The position numbers and the translations under genes were made by a program. The notes beneath the pieces are model-generated. The model worked only from the letters and a program-made list of their open reading frames with translations, did not search any database and had not been told where the DNA came from. Shown here piece after piece: positions 13,801 through 20,677 of a stretch of 20,677 nt of DNA (position 1 is the stretch's first letter; each line of letters starts with the position of its first letter). The stretch comes from Planctomycetota bacterium. Its GTDB lineage: Bacteria > Planctomycetota > Brocadiia > JAJRTI01. The stretch lies in assembly GCA_024278415.1 (NCBI GenBank), contig JAJRTI010000729.1:1-20677 (forward strand). Direction: 5' to 3'.

Positions 13801-13900
13801 ATCCGTCCCGGAGATGGGGGGTAAAGAGCAGCCCAGTGGCCACCGTGTGCACGATTGTGGTCAGATGGCGGCCGACGGCCGGCAAGAAACAGAGCGCGGT

Positions 13901-13929
13901 TTGACTTTGACCGGGGGCGCGGTTATAGT
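13901..13929 (+). promoter_or_regulatory. Sigma-70-type promoter before murA
   Basis: TTGACT (13901-13906), a 17-nt spacer and TATAGT (13924-13929) give a strong sigma-70 match 56 nt before the murA ATG. A second TTGACC follows immediately. The promoter lies inside the longer open frame that begins at 13796, so this frame cannot be the real start. Confidence 0.7.
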
Positions 13930-13984
13930 CGGCAATTGCTTGGAGTCTTCCTGCCTTCCCGCATGCATCCCTTGGAGGACGCGC

Positions 13985-15280
13985 ATGCCAGATGATAAGT
14001 TTGTGATCGAGGGTGGACATGAATTGGCGGGCACAATTGTGCCCATGGGGAACAAGAACGAAACCTTGCCGTGCATCGCTGCGTCGTTGCTCACCGACGA
14101 CGAAGTGGTGCTGACGAACGTACCTGACATCGGGGACGTGCGCACGTGCGAGGCGATCATGGACCAACTGGGGGCGGACGTGACGTCCCGCAGCGACCAC
14201 ACGCTGTCGCTGCGTTCGGCGCGGGTGAACATGACCCGCCTCACCGACGAGCACAGCCGGCGCATTCGCGGGTCGGTGACCTTTGCCGGGCCGTTGCTTG
14301 CTCGGCACGGGGAAGTCATCCTTGCCCGGCCTGGCGGCGACCGCATTGGACGCCGGCGTATCGACACACACTTGCAGGCCTTGGCCGAACTCGGAGCGGA
14401 CATCGAGGTCGGCGACCGATACATCATGCGCGCACCCCATGGCCTGCACGGCGCGGAGATCCTGCTCGACGAAGCCAGCGTCACGGCGACGGAGAACGCG
14501 GTCATGGCCGCGTGCCTGGCCGAGGGCTGCACGGTCATACGCAATGCCGCGTCCGAGCCGCACGTGCAGGGCCTTCGCCGCATGCTCGTCAACATGGGAG
14601 CCAACATATCGGGCATCGGCACGAACCGCATCGAGGTCCATGGCGTCGAGCGCTTGCACGGCGTCAATCATCGCATCTCGGCCGATTACATCGAGGTGGG
14701 CAGCTTCATCGGCATGGCGGCAGTCACCAACAGCAAGATTCGCATCGCAGGAGTGAACACAGATGACCTGCGCATGATCATGATGGTGTACAAGCGGCTG
14801 GGGCTGGACTACGACTTTGAGGAAGATGGCAACGAGGTCGAGTTGCTCGTGCCCGACGGGCAGCGACTGGAAGTCACGTACGACGCGCACGGCGCGATCC
14901 CCAAGATCGACGATGCGCCATGGCCAGGCTTCCCAGCGGACATGACGAGCGTCATCACGGTCGTGGCCACGCAGGCGACCGGGACCGTGTTGATCCACGA
15001 GAAGATGTTCGAGAGCCGGATGTTTTTCATCGACCGGCTGATCCAGATGGGTGCCCGCGTGGTGCTGTGCGATCCCCACCGCGTGGTGGTCGTTGGCCCG
15101 TCGCCGCTGTGTGGCGCGGATATGACGAGTCCGGACATTCGCGCCGGTGTGGCGCTTGTGATCGCCGCGCTATGCGCTGAAGGCAAGAGCGAGATTCAGA
15201 ATATCGAGCAGATCGACCGCGGATACGAGAAATTCGACGAGCGGCTCCAAGAACTGGGGGCCCGGATCGAGAGAGGGTGA
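13985..15280 (+). CDS. murA: MurA-like UDP-GlcNAc enolpyruvyl transferase with Cys-to-Asp active-site change
   Basis: A 431-residue EPT-family enzyme (E. coli MurA has 419) that would transfer enolpyruvate from PEP to UDP-GlcNAc at the start of peptidoglycan synthesis, in the cytoplasm. Conserved landmarks include [15 protein letters not shown] (Lys24, Asn25), the catalytic loop [29 protein letters not shown] (E. coli Asp305 equivalent) and [15 protein letters not shown] (Arg397 equivalent). In the loop Asp119 occupies the Cys115 position, while Arg124 (Arg120) and Asp127 (Asp123) remain. This substitution occurs in naturally fosfomycin-resistant MurA of some bacteria. The usual P-V-D and RIEAGT motifs are altered (R-I-D; YIEVGS), so a related enolpyruvyl transferase with another acceptor is possible. 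The ATG at 13985 has TTGGAGGA upstream and fits the promoter; the frame upstream is ignored. Confidence 0.82.
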   Translation: MPDDKFVIEGGHELAGTIVPMGNKNETLPCIAASLLTDDEVVLTNVPDIGDVRTCEAIMDQLGADVTSRSDHTLSLRSARVNMTRLTDEHSRRIRGSVTFAGPLLARHGEVILARPGGDRIGRRRIDTHLQALAELGADIEVGDRYIMRAPHGLHGAEILLDEASVTATENAVMAACLAEGCTVIRNAASEPHVQGLRRMLVNMGANISGIGTNRIEVHGVERLHGVNHRISADYIEVGSFIGMAAVTNSKIRIAGVNTDDLRMIMMVYKRLGLDYDFEEDGNEVELLVPDGQRLEVTYDAHGAIPKIDDAPWPGFPADMTSVITVVATQATGTVLIHEKMFESRMFFIDRLIQMGARVVLCDPHRVVVVGPSPLCGADMTSPDIRAGVALVIAALCAEGKSEIQNIEQIDRGYEKFDERLQELGARIERG

Positions 15281-15306
15281 GGCCGGTCGGCGTGAGGCCT
15301 GCGTTC

Positions 15307-15334
15307 TTGACTCTGTCTCGTGGTGTGGTATATT
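15307..15334 (+). promoter_or_regulatory. Sigma-70-type promoter before the TolC-family gene
   Basis: TTGACT (15307-15312), a 16-nt spacer and TATATT (15329-15334) form a good sigma-70 promoter 27 nt beyond the murA stop. The start near 15341 leaves a leader of over 100 nt, and this excludes the farther upstream ATG at 15320. Confidence 0.65.
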
Positions 15335-15428
15335 GCCCGTTTCCATTTGGCGAATCAGATGGTGCACGGACGGCGGGGGAATGGTGGCCGTTGGCCGCGC
15401 CATTCTTGCGCGCGAGGAGACGGAGGGC

Positions 15429-15447
15429 AGTCGGCCGTAAGCCGACT
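15429..15447 (+). repeat. Leader hairpin before the TolC-family gene
   Basis: AGTCGGC (15429-15435), loop CGTAA and GCCGACT (15441-15447) form a perfect 7-bp stem in the probable 5' leader, 13 nt before the ATG at 15461. It could affect translation, or it could be one more copy of the spacer palindromes. Confidence 0.5.
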
Positions 15448-15460
15448 CGCGCGTTTCACC

Positions 15461-17158
15461 ATGACGAGCAACAGAATGGTCAGACAGAAACGCAGTTCTC
15501 GAACGTATGCGGCCATGCATCGGTTCCGAGGCTTTCTCGGCGTGTCACTTGTGGCCATGGCTGTGGCGCCCGCATCCCTCCGAGCCCAAGAGGCAGTGAA
15601 CGCAGACCGCGACCCAGCAACGCGCTCCTATTCATTCGCGACCACGCTGAGCGTGTCATCGATTGACGATCCTTCAGAGCGCGTCGACACTCGGCCCGTG
15701 AGGAAGCTGGCCGTTGAGGAGTGCGTGACGCTCGCGCTGAAGCGGAACTATGACATTCGGATCGAGGCCATTGCGCCCAAGCAAGAGGCGAGCGATATCC
15801 CGCTCGAAGAAGCGAACTTCGACCCGCGCTTGACCAGCACCGTGGACCTGACACAAAGGTACACGCCGAACCGCTCGAAGAGGCAATTCAGTGCGTCCGG
15901 CGGCATCACGGCGACCACCAAAAGCAGAAGCGAGCGATTCTCCGTGTCGGGCGGATTGAAGAAGCGTATCATCACGGGAGCAGATTTGGGCGTGGCGATT
16001 GCGACTAACCGGGATTACAGCACGGTGGGATCGACGGCGGTCAACCCGTATTACAGCACCGACCTCACGTTGTCCGTGACGCAACCCCTGCTGCGGGGAG
16101 GATGGATCCCATTCAACCGCAGTTCCATCCACATCGCGTACAACGAGCACCAGCGCTCGATCTGGGCGTTCAAGAGCGCGGTCATGCGCACGCTGAAGGA
16201 CGTGCAGGAGGCGTACTGGAATCTGGTGCGGAGTATCGAAGTCCTCCGCGTGAGCCGGGCGGCGCTCCTCCGCGCCAAGCGCCTCTACGAGGAAAACCAA
16301 CTCAAGGCCAAGGCCGGCACTATCGCGCCCATCGAAGTGCTGCAAGCGGAGGCGGAGGTGGCCGCCCAACGCGAAACGCTCATTGTTGCTCTACGCGACG
16401 TCGAGAACGCGGAAGACAAAGTCAAACAACTGATCAACCTCCAAGGCGAGGACGGACGTGTGTCCAACGAACGCCTGTTGCCCACCTCGAAGCCCGCGTT
16501 CGTGGAAATCAAGTTGGATCGGGAGGAATGCCTGCGGGAGGCGCGCACGAAGCGGCCCGAATACTTCATGACCGAACTCGACCTCAAGAACGAACGCCTG
16601 CGGCTGGTGAAGAACAAGAACGAGCTATTGCCCAAGCTCGATCTCGCGGGCAACCTCACGTGGCTAGGCCGTGGAACCAACTATGGGAACGCGGCCGACA
16701 TGATGATGGGAGATTGGGACAATTATCCCGGCCACACCCAGTATTACGACGCCGGCGTGCGATTGACGCTCGATTACCCCATCGGCAACCGCGCGGCTAA
16801 GAGCCGGTTCCTGCGCTCGCAACTGCAAGTCAGCCGCCGCGAGTTGGAACGCCAAAAAACAGATTTGCAGGTGCAGATCGATGTGCGACGGGAGGTGCGG
16901 GCTGTACTGGCGAACGTGGCGCGCGTGAAGGCCAACCGCGTCGCCACCTACCTGGCCCGCGCGCGGCTCGCCGCGGAAGAGAAGAAGCTGAGCGTGGGCA
17001 AGTCCACGAGCTTCGACGTGCTCCAAGCCCAAGAGGACCTCGCCGTGCGCGAGCGCGAGGAAGTGCGGGCGATCGTGGACTACCGCATCTCGCTCGTCGC
17101 GCTCGATCTGGCCAAGGGATCCCTGCTCGAAACCAACAATGTCTTTGTCGCAGAGTAG
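15461..17158 (+). CDS. TolC-family outer-membrane efflux/export channel
   Basis: An outer-membrane channel protein of the TolC/OEP family, used by tripartite efflux pumps or type I secretion. From 15461 it has 565 residues. RFRGFLGVSLVAMAVAPASL then RAQ is a signal peptide; the ATG at 15515 (547 residues) or 15476 would give a shorter n-region and cannot be excluded, as none has a clear Shine-Dalgarno. The mature protein starts with LAVEECVTLALKRNYDIRI, the usual OEP repeat opening, and has the family's two-fold form: a first coiled coil (about QEAYWNLVRSIEVLRV to VKQLINLQG), then ECLREARTKRPE and a second coiled coil with LEVQ-like heptads ending in GKSTSFDVLQAQEDLA. No RND pump or membrane-fusion partner is nearby, so the transport partner is unknown. 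It has its own promoter and lies 21 nt before the next gene. Confidence 0.85.
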   Translation: MTSNRMVRQKRSSRTYAAMHRFRGFLGVSLVAMAVAPASLRAQEAVNADRDPATRSYSFATTLSVSSIDDPSERVDTRPVRKLAVEECVTLALKRNYDIRIEAIAPKQEASDIPLEEANFDPRLTSTVDLTQRYTPNRSKRQFSASGGITATTKSRSERFSVSGGLKKRIITGADLGVAIATNRDYSTVGSTAVNPYYSTDLTLSVTQPLLRGGWIPFNRSSIHIAYNEHQRSIWAFKSAVMRTLKDVQEAYWNLVRSIEVLRVSRAALLRAKRLYEENQLKAKAGTIAPIEVLQAEAEVAAQRETLIVALRDVENAEDKVKQLINLQGEDGRVSNERLLPTSKPAFVEIKLDREECLREARTKRPEYFMTELDLKNERLRLVKNKNELLPKLDLAGNLTWLGRGTNYGNAADMMMGDWDNYPGHTQYYDAGVRLTLDYPIGNRAAKSRFLRSQLQVSRRELERQKTDLQVQIDVRREVRAVLANVARVKANRVATYLARARLAAEEKKLSVGKSTSFDVLQAQEDLAVREREEVRAIVDYRISLVALDLAKGSLLETNNVFVAE

Positions 17159-17179
17159 GGCGGCCCGGGGGGCATCTCA

Positions 17180-18721
17180 ATGCGCCATACGTGTGGCGGA
17201 AGCCCGAGTTCTCGCGTGTCCTGTGGATCACCCAAGCCCATGAAACCGCCTGGCCGTCGCAGCAGGATGTTGGCCTTTGGTGTCGTGGGGCTGGCCATGG
17301 GCATGCTGGCCGTGTGGTGGCTGGAACGGGACGTGGCCGCGCCCCAGCCCCGCCTCATGGCCGCGGCATCGCGCGAGCGCGTCACGGTGGCGTTGCCCGC
17401 GGTGAGTCCTGACGGAGAGCAGGCGTTCGTCTTGGCCGGCCGCAAGCGTACGGGCCCCTGGGCGACATCACCCCGCTTAGAGGGCACCTACCGCGCAGTC
17501 GCGTTGCGCGGCGCCGAGACCTACGTCTTCTTTGCCCCGGAGGATGGGTATTCGATCTATCGGGACGGAGCGCGGGTGCGGTCGGAGGCGTGGCCGTTCA
17601 AATGGGAACCTCGCGCCGCGTGTGGGTGGGAGGACGGCATGTGGGCTGTCGGTGTGGCGGACGGCAAGCTCTGCAGCGCAGTGCAAAAGGGCGCCACGTG
17701 GACGCAAGACGAGGCCAAGCTCCCGATCGCGGGTGCGGCCGTAGGCTTCGGAGCCTATGCGCACGCGGGCAAGCGATACGCCTGGCTTGAGACGGGGGAC
17801 TCTTCGCCGACGCCCAGGCGGATGGTCCTGTACCAATACGACGGCAAGACATGGGCTCGCGTCGCGGACGCGGAGCTGCCCCGTGGCACGAAGAAGGCGG
17901 CCATCATGCAAGTTGGCACGGAGGTGTGGCGGGTGGGGCTGCGAGAGGACGAGGTCTTGACGGCCACATGCACGTCTGAGGCGGCGCGCGCGTCAACCCC
18001 AATGCAGGTCGAGGGCGTGAACGATTTCGCGCTCATCGTCGCCGACTCTAAGCCCACGCTGGTCGTCATCCAAGATGGTGCTGTAAGGATGGCGGAACTC
18101 CGCCGCACACCAGGGATGCGGTGGGAGGTGGTCTACCCGCGGTCGGCGGGGTCGGAGGTGATGCAGTGGGTGAGTTCGCTGAGCACGGCCTTGATGTTCA
18201 TCGCTTTCCTGGCCGTTGGCGCGCGTCTGTTCATGCGGCCTGGACAGGAGACGGGCTTAGGGCCGGACGCGGGCCTGGTTGCGGCAAACATGGTGCGCAG
18301 GATCGTGGCGATTGGGATCGATTATTCGATCTGCGGTTTGGCGACCGGCGGGATCCTCGTATCCATCTACGGCAACGACATGCCTAGCGAGCAGGGGTTG
18401 GTGGCGGCCATGTTCTTGGCGATCCAAGCCTATCGTCTTGTGGGCTTAGCCGGGCAGGAGTACTTCATGGGCCAGACCATCGGCAAGCGGCTGATGCGCT
18501 TGCGCGTGGTGCAGACGGATGGCGGGCGGCTCACGCTCGCCAACGCTCTGATTCGCAACTTGGTGCGAGTGATCGACGAGGACTTCCTGTTCGTGGGCCT
18601 TCCGCTCATGCTTTGGAGCCCGCGGCGCCAGCGCTTGGGAGACATGGCTGCGCATACCATCGTGGTGCCCGATTCGCGCGACGCGGAGCAGGACGCGGCT
18701 ATGGACGATTCGACCGGGTGA
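17180..18721 (+). CDS. RDD-domain membrane protein with large N-terminal soluble region
   Basis: A 513-residue membrane protein. Residues 30-48 form an N-terminal membrane segment (RSRMLAFGVVGLAMGMLAVW); about 50-320 are non-membrane with repeated W/Y-G-rich strands such as CGWEDGMWAVGVADGKL, possibly a beta-propeller-like sensor (inference). A second membrane segment lies at about 327-352. The RDD domain covers about 368-505, with MVRRIVAIGIDYSICGLA (RR and the Asp) and MGQTIGKRLMRLRVV, both typical of the family. RDD proteins have been linked to ion or small-molecule transport, but function is not settled. An in-frame ATG at 17240 (MKPPGRRSRM) would remove 20 unlikely N-terminal residues and is a plausible start. 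It follows the TolC gene by 21 nt, likely co-transcribed, and overlaps uvrC tail-to-tail by 23 nt. Confidence 0.75.
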   Translation: MRHTCGGSPSSRVSCGSPKPMKPPGRRSRMLAFGVVGLAMGMLAVWWLERDVAAPQPRLMAAASRERVTVALPAVSPDGEQAFVLAGRKRTGPWATSPRLEGTYRAVALRGAETYVFFAPEDGYSIYRDGARVRSEAWPFKWEPRAACGWEDGMWAVGVADGKLCSAVQKGATWTQDEAKLPIAGAAVGFGAYAHAGKRYAWLETGDSSPTPRRMVLYQYDGKTWARVADAELPRGTKKAAIMQVGTEVWRVGLREDEVLTATCTSEAARASTPMQVEGVNDFALIVADSKPTLVVIQDGAVRMAELRRTPGMRWEVVYPRSAGSEVMQWVSSLSTALMFIAFLAVGARLFMRPGQETGLGPDAGLVAANMVRRIVAIGIDYSICGLATGGILVSIYGNDMPSEQGLVAAMFLAIQAYRLVGLAGQEYFMGQTIGKRLMRLRVVQTDGGRLTLANALIRNLVRVIDEDFLFVGLPLMLWSPRRQRLGDMAAHTIVVPDSRDAEQDAAMDDSTG

Positions 18722-20519
18722 GGCGCCGGTGGATGTCCGCGGCGAGGTCGTGCGAAATGCCCCGGACGTTGGCGATCTCATCGATGCTCGCCTTGCGCAG
18801 GTTGCCGATGCTGCCGAAGTAGCGCAGGAGGGAAATCTTGCGCGCAGTTCCCACCCCCGGGATGTCGTCGAGCGGCGTGGGGATAGCTGCCGCGTCGCGC
18901 AGCTTGCGGTGGTAGGTGATCGCGAAGCGGTGGGCCTCGTCCCGAATGCGCGTCAGCATGAGCAGCTCCGCCGTGTTTGCTTCCAGCACGATAGGGTCGG
19001 GTTCGCCGGGCTTGAAGAAGCGCTCTTCCGTTCCCTTGGACACTCGCGCCTTGGCCAGCCCCACCACGTCCACGCCGTCGATGCCCAATTCCCTCAAGAC
19101 ACCGGTGGCGACACCGAGTTGGCCCTTGCCCCCGTCGATGATCGCGAGGTCCGGCAGGTCGTCCTTTTTCATAGCCTTCGAGTAGTGGCGCAGCAGAATC
19201 TCGCGCAGCATCGCGAAGTCGTCGGACTGCTTCACGGTCTTGATGCGGAAGCGCCGATAGCGGGACTTGTCCGGCTCGCCGTCGCGGAAGCAGACCATCG
19301 CACCCACCGCGATGAGCCCGTGGATGTTGGAGATGTCGAAGCATTCGATGCGCCGAGGAGGCCGGCGGAGATGCAGTTTCTCTTGGAGCGATTCGGCCAG
19401 GCCGGCCTGGCGCTGCTCGGTGGACTTGCGCGCCACGAACGCGTTCTTCGCGTTGCTCTGGGCCATCTCGACGAGGCGCCGCTTCTCTCCGCGCTGGGGG
19501 CAGCGCACCTCAACCTTGGCTCCCCGTAGGTCGGAAAGCCACTCGGCCAGCGCGGCCTGGCCCTCGATCTCGATAGGCGCCAGCACCGTCTTCGGCACGA
19601 AGCGCTGGGGGGAGTAGAATTGATTCATGAACGCCGCAAAAACCTCCTCCGCCGTGGTGAGCGCGGTCGAGAGCGAGTAGGTGGCCAGATCCTCGAGCTT
19701 GCCCGAGCGGATGAACATGGCCTGGATCTCGATCGCCTTGCCCTCCGCGTAATAGCCGAACACATCCCGGTCCTCAAACGACGAGGACGTGATGCGCTGC
19801 TTCTCCAGCGTCTGTTCGATGTCCCCGATGCGATCCCGAAGCTCCGCGGCCCGCTCGAACTCCAGGTTCTCCGACGCGGTTTGCATCTGCTGCCGCAGGT
19901 CGTCCACGAGATGTTCGTGCTCGCCCTTGAGCACCATGAGGGCTTGGTCGAGGATGCGCCGGTACTCGTGTTCTGCCACATCGCCCGAGCACGGCCCCAA
20001 ACAGCGCCCCATTTCGTACTGGATGCAGGGCCGCGTCGCGGCCTGGCACTTGGATAGCGAACACTTGCGCAGCGGGAAGACGGAGTTGATGTGCCGCAAG
20101 GTCTCGCGCGCAGCCTGCGCGGACGAGTAGGGCCCAAAGAGCAGCACGTTGGCCTTCTTGTCGCGTTGCCGCACGATCTTGGGCACGGGCCATGGCTCGT
20201 TGAGGTCGACCTTGATGCTCACGTGGGTCTTGTCGTCCCGGAACACCACGTTGTAACGCGGCCGAAACTGTTTGATCAGGTTGTTTTCGAGGATCAGCGC
20301 TTCCTTCTCGGTCGCGGTCACCACCCAGTCAATGTCCCGGGTGCGCTGCACGAGATACTTCGTGAACGCGCGGCCGTCGTCGGTGTTCTGGAAGTAGCTG
20401 CGCACCCGCGGCCGGAGGCTCCTCGCCTTGCCCACGTAAATCACCTCATGCTTCTCGTCCTTCATGAGGTACACGCCGGGCTCCGTCGGCAGTCGGTCGA
20501 GCTTTTCGGCGATGTCCAT
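18699..20519 (-). CDS. uvrC: UvrABC excision nuclease subunit C
   Basis: A complete 606-residue UvrC, the dual-incision nuclease of nucleotide excision repair. The GIY-YIG domain is at 15-31 (GVYLM...VIYVGKA), with Arg40 in VRSYF and Glu78 in ILENNLIKQFRPRYN for the 3' cut. KCSLSKC and RPCIQYEMGRCLGPC (Cys153, 158, 165, 173, 177) match the UvrC iron-sulfur site. The UVR motif that binds UvrB is at about 207-240 (ASENLEFERAAELRDRI). The RNase H-like 5' nuclease has Asp395 (FDISNIHG), Asp462 (IIDGGKGQL) and His530 (RDEAHRF). A C-terminal helix-hairpin-helix region (551-600) includes IPGVGTARK and ISHDLA. Size and order agree with the family. The upstream flank holds palindromes rather than an obvious promoter; its 3' end overlaps the RDD gene by 23 nt. 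Confidence 0.95.
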   Translation of the reverse strand: MDIAEKLDRLPTEPGVYLMKDEKHEVIYVGKARSLRPRVRSYFQNTDDGRAFTKYLVQRTRDIDWVVTATEKEALILENNLIKQFRPRYNVVFRDDKTHVSIKVDLNEPWPVPKIVRQRDKKANVLLFGPYSSAQAARETLRHINSVFPLRKCSLSKCQAATRPCIQYEMGRCLGPCSGDVAEHEYRRILDQALMVLKGEHEHLVDDLRQQMQTASENLEFERAAELRDRIGDIEQTLEKQRITSSSFEDRDVFGYYAEGKAIEIQAMFIRSGKLEDLATYSLSTALTTAEEVFAAFMNQFYSPQRFVPKTVLAPIEIEGQAALAEWLSDLRGAKVEVRCPQRGEKRRLVEMAQSNAKNAFVARKSTEQRQAGLAESLQEKLHLRRPPRRIECFDISNIHGLIAVGAMVCFRDGEPDKSRYRRFRIKTVKQSDDFAMLREILLRHYSKAMKKDDLPDLAIIDGGKGQLGVATGVLRELGIDGVDVVGLAKARVSKGTEERFFKPGEPDPIVLEANTAELLMLTRIRDEAHRFAITYHRKLRDAAAIPTPLDDIPGVGTARKISLLRYFGSIGNLRKASIDEIANVRGISHDLAADIHRRLTRSNRP

Positions 20520-20538
20520 GATGGCCTCGCGGCTAGCA

Positions 20539-20675
20539 GCCCGTCAACAAAGTGCTGTCCTGCTACGACGGGCCCTTGGGGCCGATCTCTTCGTTGCGAA
20601 ATCTCGACGAATCTCCCAATTCGCCTGCGATTTCGCGCCTCGATCTCGGCCCCAATCCCTCCGTCTCGCGACGGA
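20539..20675. repeat. Nested palindromic element upstream of uvrC
   Basis: This flank has GCCCGTC/GACGGGC (20539-20545, 20567-20573), then a nested structure with GGGGCCGA/TCGGCCCC outside (20578-20585, 20646-20653), GCGAAATC/GATTTCGC inside (20596-20603, 20629-20636) and CGAAT/ATTCG at the core (20608-20612, 20619-20623). A hairpin TCCGTC/GACGGA with loop TCGC follows at 20660-20675. Almost all of 20535-20677 can be paired. It is cut by the window end, so it could be the edge of a larger repeat or a structured RNA leader; no coding signal is present. Confidence 0.65.
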
Positions 20676-20677
20676 CG

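Noticed and set aside
13796..13984. N-terminal extension of murA
   Set aside because: The added residues have no family similarity and include the promoter; the ATG at 13985 has a good Shine-Dalgarno.
1..20677. tRNA or rRNA genes
   Set aside because: No cloverleaf ending in CCA with a T-loop, nor any rRNA segment, was found by eye. A tRNA scan would be decisive.

Overview
This window is GC-rich bacterial DNA with long, diverse intergenic spacers full of short perfect palindromes and heptamer tandem repeats. Its gene content suggests a Gram-negative, diderm, probably free-living and uncultured lineage: large D-rich pseudopilins, a Tat-exported sulfatase, an Rnf electron-transport subunit, a TolC-type outer-membrane channel and a divergent MurA. 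That mix is typical of planctomycete, lentisphaera or hydrogenedentes-like genomes. The phylum is an inference from gene style; no rRNA or other marker here proves it.

Layout. (1) 1-6730, plus strand: a type II secretion/type IV-pilus-like pseudopilin operon. It starts with the last codons of a GspG-type pseudopilin. After a 352-nt palindrome-rich spacer come two GspG-like proteins, a GspH-like, a GspI/PilV-like, a GspJ-like and a giant GspK-like protein, all within 5 nt of each other or overlapping. Four of these six carry acidic DxDxDG calcium-loop motifs, so the operon appears to build a calcium-dependent pseudopilus tip. (2) 6868-8169: an archaeal-flavoured histidinol dehydrogenase with all catalytic residues. 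(3) 8373-10379: a Tat-exported formylglycine sulfatase with an extra C-terminal domain. (4) 10380-11132: a gene-free spacer holding an intrinsic-terminator-like hairpin, a row of palindromes, heptamer repeats and inverted segment copies. (5) Minus strand 11133-13174: an orphan rnfB and a PfkB-family sugar kinase broken by a 1-nt frameshift. (6) 13175-13984: a second large palindrome-rich spacer. (7) Plus strand 13985-18721: a MurA-like enolpyruvyl transferase with Asp in place of the catalytic Cys, a TolC-family outer-membrane protein and an RDD-domain membrane protein. (8) Minus strand 18699-20519: uvrC, tail-to-tail with the RDD gene. Its upstream flank (20520-20677) is another nested palindromic element.

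Regulation visible in the sequence: good sigma-70-like promoters (TTGACT with a 16-17 nt spacer) precede the sulfatase, murA and tolC genes. Extended -10 elements (TGnTATAAT type) precede hisD and rnfB. These sites help to choose start codons. The most unusual material is the calcium-loop pseudopilin operon, the dispersed palindrome/heptamer repeat system in the spacers, and the C-to-D MurA.
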